This document shows, piece after piece, positions 12,618-25,000 of a DNA stretch of 64,000 bases (position 1 is the first letter of the stretch; every line of letters begins with the position of its first letter). The position numbers were made by a program, and so were the translations under genes. This DNA is from Chionis minor (taxonomy: Eukaryota > Chordata > Aves > Charadriiformes > Chionididae), in contig VZSF01010138.1 in NCBI GenBank assembly GCA_013398295.1, positions 1-64,000 on the forward strand, written 5' to 3'. Below the pieces are notes generated by a model. It saw only the letters and a list, made by a program, of their open reading frames with translations. It had not been told where the DNA came from and ran no database searches.

Positions 12618-13559
12618 TTGCTTTTCAAGACCAAAACTTGAAAGTGGGTGTTTGGCACTATTTCAACCAGCTCTCCTTCACGAGAACTGACACATGGAAC
12701 CGCTCATCAGATTTGAAATTCTTGACCCAGATGATGTGAAAACTGGGAAAATACTTCAGTATGTGTAAGTGCTGTAAGAAATGCAATTAGAGATTGTCCT
12801 TTCCCTATCGAAAATGTGATGCCCTAGAAAATAGTGCTTTGCTATGAACTGTGCACAAGTGCTGCACTGTGTCTTATGCCGAAATACAAACTTTTATAGG
12901 CGTTGCATATTTCACTAGATCACATCTTTTGTATTTCTGTGATTTGAAAAGCAGGTATTTTATATTCCGAAGTCCACCTTGCAACAAAATAGAGTATCTT
13001 TTCTTGCTAAACAGAGGAAAATTCAGATCCAAAATCTCTTCTGACCCGTAAACCGCAGAACGCTCTTCATAAAGCACCAGCTCTAACAGCCGGGTGCTGT
13101 TCCGCGGGAGGCACTCGGCGGTGGGAAGAAGGGCGTCACCGAGGCGTGTAGCACTTTGGCTTTTCTCTATCAAATCTCACGCGTTTTGTGTGACGTGTGA
13201 AAAGCGTTTGGAATTCTTACTTAACGATTCGCGTTTGTAATAAATCCAAAACGACATCTAGAAGTGAGGCCTCCAGAAGGAAGAATTCCCTCCTTGGGCT
13301 ACTTAAATTTGTAAGCAGGCTACTTTGCATTAACGCAGAACGATGTCACGCATTTTGTCACTTTATTTCCGCGTTTTGCCACTTTATTCCCGCGTCGCGC
13401 TGTTTTAAGTAGCAGACTCGCTGTAGCGCCTTCCCATACATTTGTAACTCAGATTAAGCCCCAGAAAAACCATCTTTAAATAGCCCAAGACTGCCAAAGC
13501 CAAAACATACCCTCGGCCCGTGTTTGTTTATACGCAGCAACCTCAATCAACATTTGCTT
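12618..13559. other. Region between CR1 nest and CpG island
   Basis: No gene is seen. CpG frequency rises towards the right edge. It holds a CRE/E-box-like TGACGTGTGA (13191-13200) and a 21-bp tandem duplication (13353-13394), listed separately. It is probably the distal GPAM promoter region. Confidence 0.5.
13353..13394. repeat. Two tandem copies of a 21-bp CpG-containing unit
   Basis: The units TTTTGTCACTTTATTTCCGCG and its neighbour differ at two positions. Each copy carries a TTTATTYCCGCG core, which resembles E2F-type TTTCCCGC sites only loosely. The repeat lies about 200 bp upstream of the CpG island. Confidence 0.8.
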
Positions 13560-14530
13560 TTGCGCTCAGTAAAAGGCAAACTGGCAGCGCCACAAGGCCG
13601 GGGGAGGGGGGGGCCGCAGATCAATACCTGTCCCGAATTTTCTGCGCCCGTTCTCGTTTCAGCAGCACCTCGGCTGCAGCTCGGCGGCGCGGCGGTAAAT
13701 CCACATAAACCAGGATTTTACATAACCCCCCCCCGCGTTTCGCTTTTTTCGCCGCTCGGGTTTGGGAGCCGCATCGCCGCTGGCGGCGCCTCCGGCCGGT
13801 GGCGGCGGTGGAAGCGGCGGATGGAGGATGTCCCCGTCCCTGCGGCGGCTGCAGGGCGTGACGGCCGCCACACAGGCCCAGGGGCCGCCGCTCAGCGCCG
13901 GGGCCGGGCTCCACAGCGGGTGCGCCGGGCTGCGAAGCCGCGGCGGAGCGGGGAGGGCNNNNNNNNNNNNNNNNNNNNNNNNNNNNNNNNNNNNNNNNNN
14001 NNNNNNNNNNNNNNNNNNNNNNNNNNNNNNNNNNNNNNNNNNNNNNNNNNNNNNNNNNNNNNNNNNNNNNNNNNNNNNNNNNNNNNNNNNNNNNNNNNNN
14101 NNNNNNNNNNNNNNNNNNNNNNNNNNNNNNNNNNNNNNNNNNNNNNNNNNNNNNNNNNNNNNNNNNNNNNNNNNNNNNNNNNNNNNNNNNNNNNNNNNNN
14201 NNNNNNNNNNNNNNNNNNNNNNNNNNNNNNNNNNNNNNNNNNNNNNNNNNNNNNNNNNNNNNNNNNNNNNNNNNNNNNNNNNNNNNNNNNNNNNNNNNNN
14301 NNNNNNNNNNNNNNNNNNNNNNNNNNNNNNNNNNNNNNNNNNNNNNNNNNNNNNNNNNNNNNNNNNNNNNNNNNNNNNNNNNNNNNNNNNNNNNNNNNNN
14401 NNNNNNNNNNNNNNNNNNNNNNNNNNNNNNNNNNNNNNNNNNNNNAGCGCAGCGGGCGCTCGGGTTCTGTCGGAGGTACGTGGGGAGCTGCCGTCGCTCG
14501 GACGGGCTTCTTTTTAATTACGCGGGGGGT
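13560..14530 (+). promoter_or_regulatory. GPAM: CpG island, probable GPAM promoter and first-exon region
   Basis: The sequence on both sides of the N gap is very rich in G, C and CpG, with many GGCGGC and GCCGCC runs, in contrast with the AT-rich flanks. It lies 1.4 to 2.4 kb upstream of the GPAM start-codon exon and in the right orientation for a CpG-island promoter with an untranslated first exon, the arrangement known for mammalian GPAM. No TATA box was seen. The transcription start cannot be placed because 487 bases at the centre are unknown. Confidence 0.7.
13959..14445. other. Assembly gap (487 N)
   Basis: The run of N lies inside the CpG island. Open frames that cross it are artefacts of the N run. 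GC-rich first exons are often lost from bird assemblies, so the GPAM transcription start may lie in here. Confidence 1.
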
Positions 14531-15913
14531 TGTTGGTTTTGTTTTTTTTTTTTTTTAAAGTTCATCTTTTGCGTGTGCCGGTGCAGCCAAGGTCACCTTG
14601 AGCACAATTGGAGGACGCGTTTCGCTTTCACCGCTTAGATGTCCCCGAGCCTTTTTTTTGTATTTTTTGGGTGGTGTAGATATTAATTTGCCTGAGTACT
14701 AATAATAAAAAAAAGGGGCGGGGGGCAAATTGAGCTTGAGAGCCGGCAAATTAAAAAGGACAACTTCTGTACTTGGGCTGCGTGAAGGTGAGTAGATGCA
14801 GGCGTGTGGATGCACGATCCCAAACGCCAGTTGTGCCGGGAGCTCTGCGCGCGGAGGGGGCACGGCAGAGGCTTGTGGCCGCTGCGGCAGGACGGGAAGA
14901 TGGACGAAATGCTGGACTGGAGATTTAGGCCTTGCTTTTTGCGAATTTAGCAGGCAGGGTGGGAACAGTCTCGCTCCTGATGGCTCGTAGCTTGGCTGTA
15001 ATGTAAGTTTCTTTGCGGCGGCAGATGGAAACGACAGCATTGCCGCTTTACGGTTTCTCTAGGGGAAAACGCTGGGATCCCTGTTCCAGTGGCTCTCCGG
15101 AACAAGGCAGTTTAATTTGTAGTCCTTTGCAGCTACAACATACAACGCCAAGTTGTTCTGCTGTGTTTGGCCTGCTTTCTTTTTTTCTTTGTCCAAGGGA
15201 GAATTACTTACTGTGCTTATTACAGGAGCTATAAAACTACTATTTTAAAATAACAGTGCAAGTTTAGACTTCTTTCGTGCTTTTTTATCCCACGAGCCCA
15301 TGATGTCACTTATGTCAGCAGCACGTTCAGATTTAGGGGTGTGCTCTTGCAGGGAGAGCACTCCTTTCCTCCAAGGAGTTTGCAAACTGGTTTGACTGCA
15401 GCTGGATCAGACACATAAAATATACAGTGAGATAGGAATGGGAGAGAAACGTTAATGAAATTTTTTGTAGGTAATAGGTGTCCTTGAGAAGCAAATGATG
15501 AAAGAGTGAGGTCATGTAGTGCAAGAGAATAATAAACTTTTGAAAGTGGCTGAAATGTGTATCCTTGTGGCTGAATGGTTTAAACCACCCAGTGAAAAAC
15601 AGCGGAAAAGCGTAAAGGGACTGTACTGACCTGAATGGGAAGAAGAGAAGAGAGAGGAAAACGTGCAGGTAGCTGATTCGTGTGCTGCGTTTATGGAAGT
15701 CGAATGCGCTGGGTTTTTTCTTTTTTATCATATTAAGATCATGCTGATTTCTTACTGCAATGAAACTTCTTCAGAACCTAACTTTTACTGAAGGGTGGAA
15801 AAATACCAGTTTTGTAGTTTATTGCTAGATACCCATCACTGAAATTATGCATGTGTATCTGTGTTTCTCTGTTTGTGTATATATATATATGTATGTATGT
15901 TACTGTTTTGCAG
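14446..15913 (+). other. GPAM: GPAM leader region: candidate untranslated exon 1 donors and first intron
   Basis: After the gap come two credible donor sites: CGGAG|GTACGT with GT at 14476 and GAAG|GTGAGT with GT at 14788. The second is a near-perfect consensus. Either could end an untranslated first exon that joins the acceptor at 15911-15913. A GC box (GGGGCGGGGG, about 14715) lies between them. The rest of the intron holds poly-T runs and, just before the acceptor, a TA/TG microsatellite. No other feature was seen. Confidence 0.5.
15875..15900 (+). repeat. TA/TG microsatellite next to a splice acceptor
   Basis: GTGTATATATATATATGTATGTATGT is split here into a TA run followed by TATG units. 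It ends 10 bases before the CAG acceptor of the start-codon exon, within the zone where the branch point and pyrimidine tract are expected. Confidence 0.85.
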
Positions 15914-16044
15914 CTTCTGGTCTTCAGTTCAGCTGGTGTGTCATGGATGAAACTGCTTTGTCCCTTGGAACAATAGATGTTTCCTATTTGTCCACCTCGT
16001 CAGAGTGCAGTATAAGTAGATGTAAGCATTCCAGTGAAGAGTGG
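15914..16044 (+). CDS. GPAM: GPAM coding exon 1 (start codon exon; coding from 15943)
   Basis: The acceptor CAG ends at 15913 and 29 untranslated bases precede the ATG at 15943. It encodes residues 1-34, the cytosolic N-terminus with the conserved TIDVSYL block. The donor is TGG|GTAAGT, phase 0. A further in-frame ATG at 15847 lies upstream of the acceptor in intronic sequence and is not used. Confidence 0.93.
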
Positions 16045-19000
16045 GTAAGTAAAATTTATGAATGTTACTGGCCACATCTCTGTTATTTTTTCTTCAAGTC
16101 ATAGGTAGACTTTTTCTTATTACTATGAAGAATGAAGATAAGGCATCACGTCTCTCATGCATGGTACAGTTTGGTTTTAATTTAACTTGAAATGTAAGGA
16201 GGAACCAACAGGTCAGTGCTGTGCCGAAGACTAATGTTGCCCTAGAAAAGAAAAGAAAAGCCCTATCAAACCCTATTGATAGTCTTACAGTCTTCTAGCG
16301 TGATGTTACTAATCATTTCATACAGCAGCAAATGTGCAGAATCCCATTCTGGGGTAGACTGAGGTCAGACAGACTAACACAAAGCTGATTGCTGTTCTGA
16401 AGGATGTCGTTTGAAATGCACAGGTGAAGAGGAGAGTGGAGCTGAAGAGGCATGGTCATGTAGCTGTTGTAGCTGGAGTTTTTCACGCAACACAAGAGGC
16501 AGAGAAAATCTGGTGGATATAAATAAGGAGCCTATTAAAAGCCTGTGTCCTCTGTTGAGTGAGTCTTGGGATTTGGAGGAGACAAAAAGGGGGCGGTGAG
16601 CAGAGAGGGCTGAGTGAAGCAAAAAGAGCCACATGGGGACCAGGCTGGTACTTGGTTGGTTTAGAAGCAAAGGTCAGGAGGAATTAGACACTGCTCTGGA
16701 GAGGAGGAGTTTGAACTTGATACAGAAGAAGAGTTGGAGACATGGTCAGAGTTGAGGGGAAGGACAGATGTCCTGGCAGATGTCCTTTTCTGTGTGGCTA
16801 GATGTACGTTACATGGGACAGCAAGCTGCAGTTACCGAGACGTCTGTGACAGTGGGGTAAAAGCAGGCAAGACAAAAGCGATAGGAAGGAGGTTTTGTAA
16901 GAAGGTGGTGGTGAGTTCAGTCGGGGCTTGGAAGCAAGCAGGAGGAAGACAGTATTGCTACAAAGTCAGTTAATTTTGGAGTTAGCGTTACGGAAGGTGA
17001 TAGAGAAGGGGTTGGACCAGGCTTAGCATCGTGGTGCTTGTTTATTTCAGATGGAAGACTTAGCCTTGGAATAATTGCCAATTCATACCTCTCGCCAAAA
17101 GTGATAGGTGCACATTTTAGTTTTTAGGCATCTTCAGCATTGCTATTGACTTTCTGGTTGTTTCTTGCTGGGCTGGCTTTCTAGCTGAGTACGTGATGAT
17201 TGGTATTTATGTTTTCCAGCCCTTATGCTGGTTTAAGGTATTGGGTCTACCCTGCTTTTCTTCCACTTAAATGTCCTATTTTAAACAACATTTTGGTTTG
17301 TTTCTGTAACTTTCCTTTTATTAAAAACTTGGAATATAAGGTTCAGAAAATGGCAATCCAGTTAATTTCTTCCACTTTTCTCAGCTGTCAGTTTCTTTGC
17401 TGTTTCTTGTTAGAGTTATTATTTATTTTAAAACTCTCTGTGTCAGCAAATGCTGCAGTGCTTAAGATACATAAATACAGTGCTGTGATTTTGCTTTTAT
17501 TTTCTAAAATCATATCATCCGGGAATAATACAATTTATTTTAGAAAAATATTGGAAAAATTTGCATTTTACATAATTTGGGGGGGTAATATTTTTGCGTG
17601 TGTGTCTCTGGCAACTCCACTTGCTTGAAGAGTTCACATACCCAGTAAAACATATATTTCTGGATATTTATGCAATTGTCTTTCGTTCTGCAGGGAGAGT
17701 GTAACTCTAGGCCCACTCTCTTCCGGTCTGCCACTTTAAAATGGAAAGAGACTCTGTTGAGCCGAAAAAGGCCGTTTGTGGGACGATGTTGCTACGTATG
17801 CACTCCCCAGAGCCGGGTAAGAAGATTAGAGGCTGGATTATGTTTGACAATAACGCATAGTTGCAGCGTAATGAAGTTTCAGTAGTTTTCTTACTTTCAG
17901 AATTAAGGTCACAATGTTCTTACTTCATACAGGAATATATTTTTTCACCATTATTTGTGGTTATATTTTCATTGTCATGGAATTAATGGATGACACAGAC
18001 CTATTGTGACGCTTTGTGTTTTTTGGTGCAGACTTACTCCTTGCACAGAACTCTCCAGCTCTTCAATTAGCGCTAGGAAATAGTATGGAAAAAAATATTT
18101 GCTCTGCTAGATGAGTAATGGGAATTTGGCGCATATGAAAGTGTTAAGGCTTACTTTTAGGACACTTGATTCTCTATCCACAGAAAAGTACAGTTTTCAA
18201 AGTAAGCAATATGCTTCCCTTCAGATTTGAAGGGATCAATGTTGTGCTTGAGAAGACAGGTTCATTTTCTACACCCAGCTAATTCCTGGGTTCTTGTCCC
18301 AGCCTGGAAACAGGGAGTGCCAATTAGGATGGGGGGCATAGTTATCACCTGGGAACAGGGTTGAGAGGGGTTGCGCAAGCTGATTTAAAATGTGAACTTT
18401 ATTGAACTGCATTGGGCAGGCTTTTGGTAAGCTGAAGAGGCAAAGTGCTGATAAACAGCCTAATACAGTTTGTAACCAGTTGATCATGTAATTTGATTAT
18501 GTGTATGCCACGGGCTTTAAATTGCACTCAGTTACACCTGCACTGAGCTCTAGGGCTGGCTGGACTGGAGTGAAAATTTGCTTGTTTCTTTGACGAAGGA
18601 AAAGTTGTTATTTCACTCTGTTCCTGTGCTGGAATAGGAAACTGTAGCAGTGACACACAAATGCAGGCTAGAAATTCAAATGTGCCCTAAAGGCTATGTA
18701 TGATACGGGCAACAACACAAGCTAAGTTTATCTAATTGATAAACTGAAACTACTTCTAACAGCACCTAAGTGTTTTGACTTGTAAAAAGGTGTGTAAGAA
18801 TCCTCAATGTAGGCCTTTATACACTTAGTAATTCCTCTCAAGTTGGGAATTATGCTTTAGGAAGTAAAATTTTGTTCTGTGTTTTGTCCATTTAATAAGG
18901 AATGAATTACCTGTCCGCAGATCCCACTTAGGAAAGGGGCATGACCTGATTAAGCGCTTTATTGCCTTCTGCCACAAGAAGAAAATACTCCTTGCAGCAG

Positions 19001-22000
19001 ATAATAACAAACCAGATCCTCTCATTAGACACTAGATATTTCACTTTTGTTGAGCTGCCTGTTTTGTTAATTCTCTTAGTGAAAAGGGATGGATGAGGGA
19101 GACAGAATTCCTTAAGTGTGTTGGTCAAACTAACACCTTGCCAGTGCAGGGAGTGGGAGGTCTTGCTTCTCCTCCTCCTGTTCCTTTCTGCTCTCTGGGG
19201 GCTGATCAAGTTCATTAACCAAGCAGAAAACTATCTGCTTTATTTATTCATTTAGTCTGGCTGTCTTAGTTTTCTACCTTGCCTGAAAGAAGTTGGCTCG
19301 CTAAGAGGTGTAATGAGTGCTAGAGGTGGTGTAAGTCAGGAGGTGGGGGACAGTGTTTGGTGGGAATATGTAAGATGTGGCAGTGGGAGCTGAGCTTCTC
19401 TCTCGCAGTGGCAGGGAGGTGCTGTATCAGCTCACTTGGTCTCACAGAACCACATCTTCCCATAGGATTGGGGAAAAGTTAAACAAGGAAAAGCTAATGT
19501 TGTGACATTACAGCTGGAGGTTGAATTCCACAGAGCAAGGCTATAACCTAACAGAGTGCTGGAGTGTTCAGTGATACTTAGCTTTGTTGCTGATTTTTTG
19601 GGAGGCCAAGAACAAGTCATTTCACTTCTCTTTGCCAGAACATTTCATCTAGCTTGAAGATCCACAAAAAATGACCAGTGAGTAGTCAACGAGATTGGTA
19701 TTACCTTGAAGTTTCCTCTTAAGAGCCTAGAGCAACAATTTGTTGATTGTCTGTGCTCCTCAGTTATGCTTTAATGTGGGGCAAAAGCCTGTGTGCTCCC
19801 ACTGCAGCACATAATTTCTACCTGATTTTCCAATGACATAGGACACTGGTATATTTTAATTTGTGGCAAATGGTGTGTCCTAAACAAAATGCAACCAAAT
19901 GAGACATCTAACTCCTATTGCAAGGTTGGTAGTGAGGCTATTCTGCAGCTATGCTTTTGCTGGTAACCATCTGGTTCCTTTACTGTCCTGTTTTTGCCTT
20001 TCTTGACATGCACATTCTCAGTGGTTTTAGCTGTAATTCACTGCTGGCGTGGTACCAGTTTTATAATTAAATATTATTTGGGCAGAAAGAAACTAGACGC
20101 TCAGTTAAGGTGCTTACTTGCAACACGGAAGATGAAAGTCCAGGTCTTGCTGCCAGGGAATATTTGTTTATCCAAATTGGAACTGCTCCCAAACTCATCC
20201 CAGAACAGTTAGTAGCCTGGCGTGTAGACTCTGTACCAGGGATACACGAGGCTGGATTGAGTTTGTTGTTCAGGCTGGGTAGTAATGCGTAGATTTGCCA
20301 CCATGGATGTCGTGGATGGATATCCTGACCCTTGGCCTGCCGTTGCTCGACGCCTGATCTGCTGGATGTCGCAGACTGAGCGTCAAAAGGCTCAGGATTA
20401 TACTAATGCTGAATGCAGCTTAACAAAGTTCTGTCTCGAAGATGAGTTCTGTGTTATGACAAGCCCTTGTGTATATTACATCAGAATACGATAAAATATT
20501 CTGGCTTGAAGAATACAACCAATACAATCATTTCTGTATGCTGTAAAGCCTAGGGAATACTTTGAAAGTATTGGAGTTGGGAATAGTAACTTTCTGAATT
20601 TCATGTTCGTTTGGAACAGTTTATGTTACTTTATAAGCACTTCTCTGCTTTGGCTTTTGTTTAGAATAGAGGTGTAAAACATTACATTGTCTCAAATGTT
20701 ATGATGAATGCAAAGATGCAACTGTTCTTGTGTAATAAAATAGTCTGCCAATCTTTTTTTCTTGTTTTTACAGGATAACTTCTTCAATGCTAGTATTCCT
20801 TCTTTGGGTCTACGTAATGTCATATATATCAATGAAACACATACAAGGTAATGTAGCAAGTCTTTCTTTTCCTTTTAAAATTCAGTGTGTTCTGATCTTA
20901 TGGCAAGGAAATCTCTAGGATAGTCTGGACTGAGTGAATATATATTGCTGTCCTAAAATGCAGGGATTTTGTGATTCTAAATGCAGGAATTGATGCTGAC
21001 TTCAGGAAAGTCATGTACCTGTTAAATCTGGCTGTGTGTATTTGGGAGCTGGGCAAAGTGCTTTGGGGTTATAGGCAAGGAGTGTAAGGGTCAAACTTGT
21101 TTCACAAAACCCAGAGCATGTTTAATTCCTTTCTCCTTTAGTGCAAATGGCAGTATCCATAGCATAATGCCGAGAGGAGCTGTTTTATTCCCATGCTTAA
21201 GAATTACTTCAGGCTGCCTTTTAATTTACTGAGCAGATCTGGCTCACAATTAGGCATTGACTATTATCACTAATGACAATTAGAACTGAACATGTCGTGC
21301 TAAACTGACTCTCCTCTGTCTCAGTGGCGGGGTGCAGCTCCTTAAGGATGGTATATGACCTAAAAATGATGATGTATCTTTGCGCTATTTGAAATATATC
21401 TTGTGTTCTGGGATGAAGATGCTGGAAGTACACAAAATTCTTTATTCTGTTCTTTGAAAAGTTAACAATGCTTGTTAAAGTCTTTACAGTAATCATTAGC
21501 ATAAGCAGATCCTGCAGTGTTTGTTATAGAGTCAGGGCAAACAAAGAGAGGCCAGCAGCCTGAAAGAAATGAGCCAAAGTGTCTGAGCGGAAGAAAGGCA
21601 GCATTGTGCTGTGCTTGAGAGGGAGGAAGCTAATGTTAGAGGCTGTTCTTTCTTCAATTTGAATTAATTATGGTTTTTTAAGAGTTGAACTTGTAGTTTA
21701 GAATACAGAAAAATAACAGGAATAGGGTTTAATTTTAACCTGTTTTTAAAATTAGTTTCAAAAGTCTAATGCTTGAATGGTTTTGAATGGTCAGAGTTGC
21801 TTAAATTAGGAATAAAAGGGCAACAAAATATGGGTTAATGAATTATTCTGAAATAAAGTGCCTTTAGCTCAGAATGTCATTATGAACTGAAAACTGACAA
21901 TTTTAATGAAGTTCTGGGATCCTGTGGGGTTACATAGTCACAGTTTCTTGGCCTTAGAAAGCAAGAGGGATTCTCTTTAACTGCTAACGTACTGTACCTG

Positions 22001-25000
22001 TATTGAGATGCCACCACAGCCTTTTTCTGAGGTGTGACTCTGTCAGTTTTATAATATATCTTGACTGGGTCTGTTCTGTGTGGTTTTTGTCTTCTTTCAT
22101 TGGTACGTGATTAGAAAGCAGATTTTTCTAAGTGTATTAAATCCTATCTAAGCTGTAAAATGAATGCAGAAGCCTTTAGACCTTGACAGATCCCTGCAAT
22201 AACTGTATGCTGTTGTGATATGTTCATAGTTACCAAAATTGTGGTCAGAAAGAAGCCTATCTCCCTAACTTTGCTCTTTAAAAAAATCAATAAGGCTCTC
22301 AGACTCAGATAGGAAGGGGAAAATGGAAAACCAATTAAAATAGAGTCAGCAGTCTACTTCTTTGACAGCACGAACAGCAAAATTCTTTGTCCTTCAAGAT
22401 GGTCTGAATATTTGTATAACTGCTACTTGTCAGACTGTACTGATGGCTTGGGCATATGCACTCACCTTAATTACAGTGTGAGTGGCCTGCGTGCTCGGGT
22501 GGTTTGGCATTTTACAGTGTAAAAGTTCTTTCTCGTCTTTCCTAACCAGTTTTAACACACGTATAAATTTACTGAAATGTGGTAGGGAGGTTTAGCAGCC
22601 AACATGAATAACTCCTGTGACAACCAGGAGTGAGACCTTGGCAGCACTCCAGCATGGAAACCAACATGAGTCTTGCCAGCCATGGTTTGGTTTGGGACAC
22701 TCGCTGGAGCATCAGCGATGCGTTGCACCAACAGCCCTCAGGACAGGGGCTTTGCATGATACCAAGTGCTCCAGTTTTAGGAATGGCCGGAATTTAATTT
22801 CTTCTTCCAGCTGTTAGTTCTGCCCCATCGCATCAGCTCTGCTGTTCGGGGTTCCCAGCTGTGATTTGTGGAGTGACCCACATGAGTGGTGGCTTGTCCA
22901 GTCCTGGCCCGGTGAGCAAGGGTGGTGAGGAGAGAAAATAGTTCACTGGTAGGAACTGGATTTTATCCCTTCCCGTGTCACATGCATCTCCTGTGATGTT
23001 AGGCAAACTGTTCAAAATTACTTTTTCACAGATGATTGCCACTTATATGATCCAGAGAGTAGAGGATGGGGTTAATTCAAAAGGGAGAGACTGGCCACAT
23101 AAGCTAAGTTGCCTTACTTAAATAGTTGAAAGTGTAGAGAGGTTTACTGATTATTTAGTCATTCTACTTCTGTTAAAACTTTGCAAGGAGAAGGCACATA
23201 GGAGGCACATAGGACTGGGTGTCTAAAAACACTGGAAAAGAAGAAAAGATTACTGAAAAAGTGGGCTTAGTGTCGGTGGCTAACGCAAACGATTTTCAAA
23301 AGTACCTGTGAGAGTTTACCCTGCGCATACAATGTGAGCTACTTTCCCAAGAGGGCTCAGTTTTTCTTGAAGAAGTTGGCAAACCTCTCAACTGGGCACT
23401 TACATTCCTCGGTGGAAAGTCACCAAATCCACAATGGGCACTACATCTTCTTTCCTCCTTGCTGAGCTGGGGAGTTGGTTCCAGTGGACAGACAAAACGT
23501 ATATGCTAGTTTGTAGCTACTTTCCTGTGATACTACAGATGTTTTAAGGCCAGTATCACCCTGAATTAAAGTAATGCAGACCTCAGTTGTCTCAGATAAC
23601 TTGTGCTACGCATCGGTTACTTAATCCGTAACACATACTGACGATTTACTAGAAGATACAGAAGCTTTTAGACAGCCTTTCATGAAACTTTACATACTTT
23701 TACTTCTTAATTGTATTTCTAAAATTAATTTTTTCTCAGTGAAGTATTTTGAGGGTCATGCTCAAATACCCTTCGTATTTTTGTAGGTACAGAGGGTGGC
23801 TTGCAAGGCGCCTTTGCTATGTCCTTTTTGTGCAAGAGAGGGATGTTCATAAGGGTATGTTTGCCAAGAATCTGACAGAAAATGTGCTGAATAACAGCAG
23901 GTAAGATAATGCAAAATAACCTACTTTTTATATGAATGATATGTTAAATTATTATTATAATATGATTTAAGAATTTGGAAGCAGCAGGCTTTGAAAACTG
24001 GACTATTTAAAATATTAGAAGATACAGTATCTTCAGCACAGCCCTTCAGGACTGTAGCTTGCAATATCTGTTTGAATAATAAAAGAGGAGAGATTAAGCA
24101 TTATCAGTCTCCAAATGAATTACGCATAGCGGGTGGGCAGCAAACAGTGCGCACGAAAATAAATTGCGACATGGGAACTCTTCTAACTTTTGTTTATCTA
24201 ATTGATGTAAATCATCACCACTAAAATCATCTTCAGTCATCAGAAATGATCAGTGTTCCAGAAATATAAGGAAAGTAGTATTTCAGAGTACCCTGAGTGT
24301 ACACTGACGGTGTGAGACAAAACTGGAAATAGGCTACAGAATGAAATGCGCACCTTTGGCTTTGTGGAGCTTGTTTTCTGTTTCATATGCCGCATTTTAA
24401 ATGGCATGTTGTGCACCTGATTAGCTATTAAGGTATCAATTTTCCCTGGACGCAAAGAAATTCAACCGCATGCCCACTCCTTGAGTTTACTTTTGTGAGA
24501 GGCCGCACACTGCCTACATTAACATTCCTAACTCTCCTGAATTTTTAATATTCGAGTCCCATTTAGAGATGGTGGTGTTGCTTTTGAATAGCAAAGCGGA
24601 CTGTGTTGTGCCACAGTTATGCTGTGTTAAACCACTTAATCTCTCTTAGGTGTGTTTTAAATGGGGAAAATAGCCCTTATAAAATTTAGTTCCACTTTGT
24701 AAAGGTGAGAATTCAAGGGGGAAGGTACTGTAGAAGTGCAAAATAGCAAGACCATGAATCTTTCTAATGAGGTAACTGAAATTGCTATGGCAGGAAAAAA
24801 AGATTTCAGCTGTTCCTTTTGCATTTTTAACTTTAATAACCTTTTCTGAAAATTGGCGATCACTTAATATCAGTACCCATGACCTATGTACGTACTGTTT
24901 TATCTGGTCAACTTGGAGCGCATTCATCCATCATCCAGCTGTTTAATCAGAGCTTGGAAAACTACTGAATTAAATTTGATGCATTTGGAGTACACAGTAT

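Noticed and set aside
13524..14558. 344- and 251-codon frames across the CpG island
   Set aside because: Most of their length is the N gap; the real parts are GC-rich leader or promoter sequence without conserved protein.
15847..15942. In-frame ATG upstream of the GPAM start (15847)
   Set aside because: It lies before the splice acceptor at 15911-15913, in intronic microsatellite-rich sequence. The family's N-terminus starts at the later ATG (MDE...).
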